A stretch of 64,000 bases of DNA from Zonotrichia leucophrys gambelii (Eukaryota > Chordata > Aves > Passeriformes > Passerellidae), in assembly GCF_028769735.1 (NCBI RefSeq), contig NC_088177.1, forward strand, positions 25,018,099 through 25,082,098, read 5' to 3'. Below are positions 41,001 through 50,000 of this stretch, piece after piece (position 1 is the first letter of the stretch; each line of letters starts with the position of its first letter). The notes under the pieces are model-generated. The model ran no database searches and was not told where the DNA came from. It saw only the letters and a list, made by a program, of their open reading frames with translations. The position numbers were made by a program, and so were the translations under genes.

Positions 41001-44000
41001 TTTCAAGTTGATTGGTCATTAATCTTCTAGTTCATAGAAGCAATGCTATCTGTTGTTCCTCTGAAGATTTCCTCTAAGCTAGTCTTAGTTTCTGTCTTCT
41101 TCTTTAGTTCATGATGCACGTAATAAGCTGGCATTTCCATATTCTTACTAAAAACATGGAATCATCTGTACTTCAAAATGCCAAGTATTTTTTGCAGTTT
41201 GTATCACTTTCCATACTTGCTCCATATGGTACTTGCTGTGGTATTTGACCTCAAGTCTGATTTTCTTCTGAGCTAAAAATAGTTTCTATTTCAAATTTTT
41301 TTGTTCTGGGTTATGTATTGAGAATTTTCTTCACTCCATCTCAATATCTGTTTATGCTGGGTAGTTTCTTTTGTTTAACTTTTAAAGGGTCATTTCTGGA
41401 TCTTACAGTAGTCTTTCTTTAATTACTCTTTTCTGTAAATCCCAGGGATTTTTAAGGCTTTTGGATGTTGAGGAATACATCTAGTGCAGGTACCTTGGTT
41501 TGCAAGCTGCAGTTTGTCTGCAGACTGAGCTCTGTGTGGGAGCCCAGAGAGACAAGAGGCCATGGACTGCCAACCCTCTTCCTAGCAAACAGCACAAGTG
41601 GCACCAGCCACGTGAAGGCACACTGGGAACACAGCAGGAGCACAGGACACAGGAAGAAGAGTGAGACTTGTGAATGCTTGGATGGTGAGGGGATAAAAGC
41701 CCAGGGGTTTCTTTATTGGAGATCCCTCCTCAGAGGCACCAGCTTGAGCTGTTTCTGTGTTACAGCACTGTGAATAAACTGTTTTATGGAGCAAGACATA
41801 CAAGGCTCTTCTATGGGAAACCTGGGGTGGAAGCAGTGAGGAAACCTGGTCTGCTTGTGTGAGTGGGGGATGTGCAGGAGTCCAGCAGGACCTGCCAGGT
41901 CACTGGAGCTGCCCCCTGTGCAGGGCCTCCAGCCCCAGCAGTGACAGCCTCTGGTGCTGGGAGTGTGACTGACAGAGTCTCACAAATGGTCAAACTGGGA
42001 AGTTTCCTTAACACCAATGTAATTCAGATACCAACTCTGAATGCCTACTCTTTTTTGACAAACATAGCTCAGGTTTTTATGTTTGCATGGAGTACTATCT
42101 TTCTGTAAGGCAGCTTCATAATTAGCTGCATCTGTCCAAGCTGAGAACAACTGAAAATAAGAGATTCTGAAGAAGGTATTGTGAAATATGGATCTACTTT
42201 CTGACTGGTTTCCTTTTTCTGAAAGCATCCACATCTTATTGCTACCAATTAAAGTGCTATTTAGCTTGTTTCAGTTGTCTGCACAGCATATGATGAGACT
42301 TTAAACAGATGCATTCTCTTGTCCATTCCATTTATCCTTGATTCTCTGTGCTGTTCTTGACCACTTCAGGGAGAAAGTGTCTGATGAGATTTCTTTCACT
42401 TAATGGCAAACTCCAACCAGCAAGCACTGCACAGCGCATCTTCCTCCACCTAACTGGTATAATTCCTCCTCCTAACTGGTTCAAGCCAAGACTCCCTACA
42501 GAAATCAATGCTGCAAAATTCAGTAGTACCAGTGCCTTCATTTACACAAGGACAGGGACCCAGATAGCGGCACCTGTGCCAAGTGAGAGGCTGTGCAGAA
42601 ATACTTGAAGAGAATTATATCTGATGTCAAATAGACAACCTACCCAAGCACAGTGCTTGGGTGATTCTCACAGATGGAATAAATTCTTTGCATGGAAAGT
42701 ATAAATGAAAATGGTTACAGGCTCTCCAGCTTTAATAAAGCTCTTCTGACTTTAATAAAGTCAGAAGTCAAACCAGAAGTAAAAATTGACCCTCCCTTTA
42801 GGTGATGAGTTACAATTTTTAAAATTACTTACCGTGGTAGAAAGGTGAGATAAGGCCTTAATGTGGAGAAGTTCTTCATATATAAATTCTAAGTCATCTA
42901 CAGTTCTCTGGCCAGGGCTATAGAGAGAAGATAAAAGGGATAATTAAATGCAATAAATGGTGAAATAAATACTTCACAGAAGGACAGAAAACCACAAAAT
43001 GCTGCTGAACTGTCTAGTAAAGTGTACATCCTCACCAAACAGGGACTGAATGATGTTTCTGGCTGGAGGACTGAAACACACAAAGGATGGAAGCTCTGTG
43101 AATGCTACCTGAATGACACTGAGCAGCAGCCATGGCAACCACCTTAGAGAGATCCTGATGAGGCAGCTTTTCTGATTAAATCAAGTGTTCTATATATGTA
43201 TAAAATGGTCACATAAATCAGAAATGGTACATAAAGATTTGTTCCTTTCAAACAGACTCCTGAGCGTGGGGCATGCACTATTTTTCACAAGCATTACTAA
43301 TTAGCTATAGCAAACACAGTTGCAGCGGTTTGTAAAGGAGGTGTGAACTTCTGCTGAACAAACTGGAGATGCAGCAGTGCATCCTGGAGAACAGCTAACG
43401 ACTGCTCTACAGTTAATGCTGAGTGCTGCTGTTTAGCCACAAAGGTAAATAAGAACCACTCAGCAGTTTCAGCTTCTCTCACTGAAAAATACAAGAAGCT
43501 TGTGCTAGAGAAGAATTATTCCTTCATCAATGCATTGATGAAGGAATAATTCTTCTCTAGCACAAGGAGTAGTAAGGAGGCTGGCACTGTGGCTGAAATA
43601 ATTGCATTTCTGTAACCTACCCAAAATTTTCTGATTGCTAAAGAAGGGCACAAATACTGTGGGGACTGCACTGTGCCAGAGATGCTTTGGAGGATCTAAT
43701 AAACAGCACACAGGAGGAGTTGTGGGAGCTTGACAGTAACTCCCAATCTTTTTCTCACTCACAAGATTCTCTTCAGTTACAATATTTAATACAATATTAT
43801 TTTCTAAAAGAACAATTTCTCCTGTCATATAATTTCAGACAGCACACTGGAGTGACATGCAGACACACAGGAAGAAAAATACCTTTAAAGCGTTATTTCA
43901 AGCTATTTTTGTAGGACTAAGTCCTTCCAAACAATATGGTTTAGATTTGTGAAAAGCAGATTACAAGTAATTAATTCAATGGGCCAAGAACAACAGAAAA

Positions 44001-47000
44001 GAGAAACAAAGACATAAGGGATTGGATGAAAATGGGATTCAAGAAGTCCAGTCTGAGGGCAGGAGTTCCAAATGAGAAGATTTACATTCTCCACCATCAC
44101 AACAAGCACAGTTCTAAATCCTGCTGTCTGCAATGTCTGGTGTCAAAAGAATTAACAGCACAATTGAATCTTTGGACAGCTCTAAAAGAAAAACTACAAT
44201 GATACAAGTTTTCCTCCTAAAATGTCAGCATTACAGGAGACTAGCACCTAGAGGATCAGGAAAGCCCTATGAAGAAATATTGTGCTCTACAGATTTTCTG
44301 CCTAGTCACTTCCTGATTCAACAGTCTGTCTACATCTTGTGTGAGACACAGGGAGTAGCCAGCTCTGTTACTCTGGAATTATACTGTATCTTTTTACAAA
44401 AGTAGCTGGATGGAGACTTCTTTTGGATGAAAGAAGTACTGAAGAAGTCACAGAAAATATAAGGAGAACTGACATCTCTGCTAAGCAAGCTTTATTTTTC
44501 TTCTGTTCTTCACTTACCAATGACATGCATTTATTATTACCCAAATTAAAGATAAATTTAGACTACAAATAATTTTGGATTAAATTACTCATTTCTCATA
44601 CAGAATCAAACTATTAAGGGAAAACCAGAAATTGGTTTGGTACTGCTATGCCCTCTAGTGACTCAAAATACTCCAGTTTCTGAATCTGGCTTGAAATTTC
44701 AAGGCTGACCCTCCTAGTGATTTATGCAGGCCAGCTTAATTAAGTACAGCATAAAACGAAGCCAGTACAAGCTAGCAAACAAAAAGTAAGGATTTTAACA
44801 AATAATAGGGAAGTAGCAACTTTAATTTTATTACATGCTTGCAAAACGAGTATGTCTTGGAGAATATAGAGTAACAAGTTAAGAAATTTCTACATTAAAT
44901 CAAAAGATAAAAGGATGACGTGTTACTATATGAGATCTCTATCATAAAGACAAAAGGACACACTCTTATTTCAGCATGTCCATTTGCTTCCCATGCTAGC
45001 ACATTGGAAGAACTGACAATCTGTAGCAGATATCTGTACCTAGTCTTTACTTCTGTTCTTGCAGATGTCACGTGGAGAGATATTAGGCATCACTGTATCT
45101 TTAAAACCTGTGTGGCGACCCACTGATGTTGATTTGTAGGATCCTGCTGTGTAAAGACCTAGTTTCTGCAGGGGACACATTCTAACAGCAATAGCTGGTT
45201 ATAGAGCGGATAATAAGTGGAATAGGTAGGGAACGAGGGTACACATTAATGGACAGAACTCAGGTGATATTAAGTGATCAATAAAAACTGTTCAGTGCTT
45301 GGAGAATTTACCAAGGTCAGAGACATCGAGCTTCTCTGTGACTAGGATGTTGACAATAACACAGTACTTTACCATTGATAAGCCATGTATGTCAAAGCAG
45401 TATCATTGATTATTTTTATTGTACAGCTAACCAGAAAATTCTCAGATAATAAGAACAAGGGAAAAGATCAGAGACCCCATAACATTGTGATTAAGTGTCA
45501 AATGCTCTCTATGAAGAAAAAATGTGCTAAGTGAAGCCACTAAGAACATATAACACAGATTTATTATTTCAGTCACACTGCTAACTTACTTTAGGCTAGG
45601 GCATTAAAAAGAGAATGTAATCCATAACATTATCTGAGCTGAATACTTTTGTTGGAGGATTACAAGTCTTCCTTTAAAGACTCCTGTTATTATTGTGTTT
45701 AGCTTTGTATTATAGCATCCTATTAAATTAGGGTTTACCATCAGGACATATTTTCATACTGAAGGGGGGGGAAACACTTAGGGAGGAGCTGTATTAATTC
45801 TACAGTAATTTTTACAGGAACTTTAGCAAGGTCTGCACCTGTGCTACAGCCATTATAAGGAGCAGAGAGCTGTGTTTGCTACTCCACAAAAAGCTACTTT
45901 CACATTCAGTATATGTGTTTCCAAAGGAAAAAAAAAAACAATAGCAACAAGAGCCTGCCAAAAATTTCCCTGAGCTCTATTCTGTTTTTTAAACTATAGA
46001 ACATTCTTTCACAGTTTGACAGTTAAAATGCTGCAGTTAATGTAATAAACAGAGACTTTTTTAAGTTGGCTGTCAAAACAAGTGACACTTTTTGTTAGAG
46101 ATTTTCAGATTTTGAACAATAGAAAGTACCTTTCAAAGCAACAGCTTCATTATACAATCAAATTCTCAAAGTAATCTTCTCATCAAAGAATATTGTCTTA
46201 TTTCTTTCAGGGTAATTATCTGAGTTCTGCAACCTCTCTGGAAATGGTTACTGTTATAAAGTGCAGCTGTGTTGGTTTGAAAATTGTGGGTCCTGCTCAG
46301 GTCAGCTAGAGTCAGCATCTCTGAAGCCTTGACAATTCCTTTGAACTTCTGGCAGCTGTAACAGTGTCTAGTCAAAACTAGCAGGACTCTGAGGATTCAT
46401 GGAGATTTTAACAGCTTTGCTACAGCTCAGTCCAGGGAGGATTTTCAACTAACAAAATCATTACGTATGTAAACTGAATACTAGAACAGTAGTTAATACG
46501 GTCCCTGGCAGTACAAGGTTACTTCAGTGAGCAAAGGGCTGCAAAAATTATCCACTTTCAGGGACAGGGAAACATGTCAGATGATGATATCAGTCTTATC
46601 AGTCTTTAGAAGACCTCTTTCTCCTCACTATATTCCATGAAAAATCTCATATTAGTATTCTTTCAGGTGATGTTGTGCAAGTGACAATACAGAGAGAAGA
46701 GCAGTACTTTCCACAGCATCCTTCCAGCCTTTCAGCACTCTGTAAGCAGTCCAGATGATAACCAAAAGGGAAATTTGTAGAGACAACCTGCTCAGTTAGC
46801 CTGAGGCAAACGACAGAGTGCAGAGAAGCAGGGTCCCAGCACACACCTTTGTTCAGACTCCAATGACTGGTGTCTGCTCAGAGGTGCAAAAGTTCACATT
46901 TTCTGCCCAGTGGAAAGGGCACAGGACATGTCTGCGAGGGTACAAGATCTCAATTCCATGACTCCCTAAGGATGAATGCAAACACTCTGCTCTCACTCTG

Positions 47001-50000
47001 GCTTGTCCATGTATTTTGTGTGACAGGGAGCAAGTGCTCTTTTAGTTGCACTGACTAGATCTCTAATAAAGAGAAAAAATAAAATGTATACTTCAAACCT
47101 ATTGCTGCATGACAGGGTTTCCTGTTTATATAAGCACAAGTGTTTGATGGCACTTTTTGAAATTCAATGCTTTTAGCAAGTTTTTGGAAAAGTGCTGTTG
47201 AAATGAACTTGTGATCTAAACACGAATGGAGCCTGGAAAGGATACAGATGGAAACAGAACTGCAACAAGCACTTGGTTAGGTGATTCAAAAATCTTTTAC
47301 TCTGAAAAGTGTTCTCACACTGTAAGCAGGGCCCACTCCTCTCCCATATAGCAAAGACAAACTTTGCCAATAGCCTCAAGGTAGCAGGATCCAGCCCTGA
47401 GTACCTGCCTGTCTTGAATGGCCCCAAAAAATCTTCAGTGAAGGTGAGTTTAAGTTATTCCTCATTCTCAGTGAGTTTAATTAGCAGCAAAATATGTCTG
47501 CCATGGCCACTAAACCCTACCTGCTTAATGCTTGCCTTCGAAGGAGGGTCAAACAGAGTTTATACTGGCTTTGAAGTCCCTATAAAGCTGTCTGAAAAAA
47601 AGGCTGATAATCAATGTAGGTTTCTCATTTCCATGTCACAAGGAAGACCCATAATATTAACTCATTATTCAGCTTACGGTTTCCTGAGAATCATCCTCAT
47701 ATGAGCATCTGGCCCAATCTGAGAGAGAAGCAGCATAGTATCCTGTAGCTCTTCATCACACTCCTTTTTCTCCTCCTCAGTTGGCAAAGGGGCATCTTCA
47801 CGCTCATCATCCAAAAATCGATAAAATAAGTATTTGTCCTGAAAGTGGTGTTCCTGGTCCACTGAAAACAACACAGCACATTAAATACTGAATGCTCCTC
47901 AATGAAGCAAATCTTGTTTGCTGTGTAGTATCATGCTTGTTACAGATAGATTATTTAAGAAGAGAAAGAAAGCTACAGAAAAATTGTAAGAGCATGAAAC
48001 TATTTCTCATGTATGCAGCTTGAAGGGTACACTTTTAAATTGTGTACTACAAATACTATGCAAAAGGCTTCCATATAAGTGTGTTGTGGGTGTGTATAAA
48101 TACATGCATACACATGTATATGTTTTTTTATTAGTTCTATTTTCTTATTGTTTGAAACTATTTCATTTAATCAAACAAATTACACTGGGGAAAATGGTTA
48201 TATTATGAATTTCTAAAAGGTATTTTCTAGCACAAACACTTTGCTCTACGTATTTAGACAGGCTGAAAAAAGGTAGCAAAAGCAACTAAACTCCTTGTGA
48301 TGTAGCAGAAATGTGTATTAAGGTACAATCCCAGGGGCAAGTCCATCGACCTGTGTCCTGGTGGAATAACTCAATGATGAACTGCCAAGAGAAGACCTCT
48401 AAAAGTAACATTATGCTATTGCAAACCCCTGGTCTTCCAAAGTAAGTCAGAGTGATGTGTTGAGTTGGATACTGTGATGCAGCTTGCACTTGCTTTCCCC
48501 GGAGAGTTCAAGGGAATATATGGCAGGAATTCAAGTTAGAGCCCTTAGGGTAAGGCAGCAGTGGAAACAATCTGCCTTCTCTCTGACAGAAATGGAATTT
48601 TCTCCCTGGGATATGGGAACCACAACAGATGATAAATGCAAGTTTACTGTAATAGAGCTACTCTTCTACATTTAATAAAAATTTATATGCAAAGATTCAA
48701 ATACAAATATTGCTTTAGAAACCTACCCTTTTTGAGGGCTGTAATATCCTGTTACCCACTAAACCCTGCCAAATGGAAACTGAAAGGCAATGTAAAATGC
48801 AATCAGAAAACTAACATAAAATCACAGATTTCTGCACTGAAATATCTGGTGTGCTGAATTTGGAAACCCCTCCAAAACCAATGCAAATCATTCCAAAATT
48901 ATGAATCTGAGCAAACACAAACACTCACATTCACTTCAAAATACTGCAAATCTTTGATGAAGGTTAGTTTTATGTATGGTAATACATCTCTTGGTTTTGG
49001 CCTGAGTGCTACCCAGTTCTAAAAATATAAGCACAAGCCAGTGTACTCCTAAGTATAATTAGACTACCATTATCACTTGTTCATTTATGATGCAATATGG
49101 TCGTAAGTTAAAAAGCATACTGGCAAGATTCAAATAATACTGCCTGTGTGTTGCACTTGCACTTATGAATGAACAGGCTGCTCTGTGGCATTTATTTTAG
49201 GCTCATGATCCCTTTCTTTTTCATGAAAAAGAATACAGAGGTGTTGATGTCACACACTGCCCATATTTTATTCAGGATAGTGATTTTCTTTATCTTACCA
49301 TGGTTAAGAACACCTTCTTCCAGCAGTACTTGCCACATGCCAACAGCCTGGGTTCGTAAATGGACACAAGGACTTTGTTGCATCATCCAGTCAACTAGCT
49401 CTGTCCCCACACAGCATTGCCTGAAGGACAGATAAACAGACAGGAATGAAAAGGAAGCCTGCCAGGAGAGAGACTGCACACAGTGACTGCCAACAACAGT
49501 GATATCTTAAACTCTGTACACATTTAAATCTCCCTGAAGAAAACCCCATGTCACCATGTACATACACACGCTTGAAACACCAGTGAAGATGTCCAGTTTT
49601 AAGAAGATCACCTTAGCAAAGAAGTGTTTTGGGAAATGCAGAATTCAGAGGATCTATTTGAGCCTGTGACACCTGGTACAAAACCTACAGCACCAATGCA
49701 ACAACCTCCAACCCAGTATTCAAAAGAAACCTCTGTATACCATGGGATACCAAAAGCCTGATGCTTCTCAGAATCTTGCATGCAAACAGAAATTTAATAC
49801 TGTAAAAGTTATGCCAATGCAGCCTCCACAGGAAGAGTGAGTGCTATGAGGGCGTTCCTGCATTTGTAATCAAATTTCTGTCACACTGTATTTGGAGACA
49901 CTGGTTTTGGTACAGTGTTCTGAGGCTCTCTCATGTGAGGTCTTGGTAACCTTGCACCTCCTGACTGACCCAGAGGCAGACAGCAGGTCTCAAGTTCTGG

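Larger units (their letters stand above)
39434..42832 (-). other. RAPGEF4: RAPGEF4 intron (3399 bp) with LTR-like block
   Basis: The intron holds two stretches with higher GC than their surroundings, about 39790-40060 and 41467-41990. The second resembles a retroviral LTR and is listed separately. A 25-bp near-palindrome lies at 42743-42767. Confidence 0.8.
42918..47677 (-). other. RAPGEF4: RAPGEF4 intron (4760 bp) with perfect palindrome
   Basis: GT-AG intron between the DEP and cNBD-B exons. It contains the 68-bp perfect palindrome at 43499-43566 and a run of eight G at 45764-45771. No gene was recognised. In mammals a liver-type short EPAC2 is transcribed from an internal promoter in this part of the gene, but I see no clear promoter here. 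Confidence 0.8.

Noticed and set aside
43505..43828. An open frame on the minus strand crossing the palindrome
   Set aside because: No protein family resemblance and no splice-site support. It is intronic sequence.
48484..48675. A + strand frame containing [12 protein letters not shown], similar to the QYMAGLLA of EPAC2
   Set aside because: It is on the opposite strand from the gene, only four or five residues match, and there is no splice context. Chance similarity.
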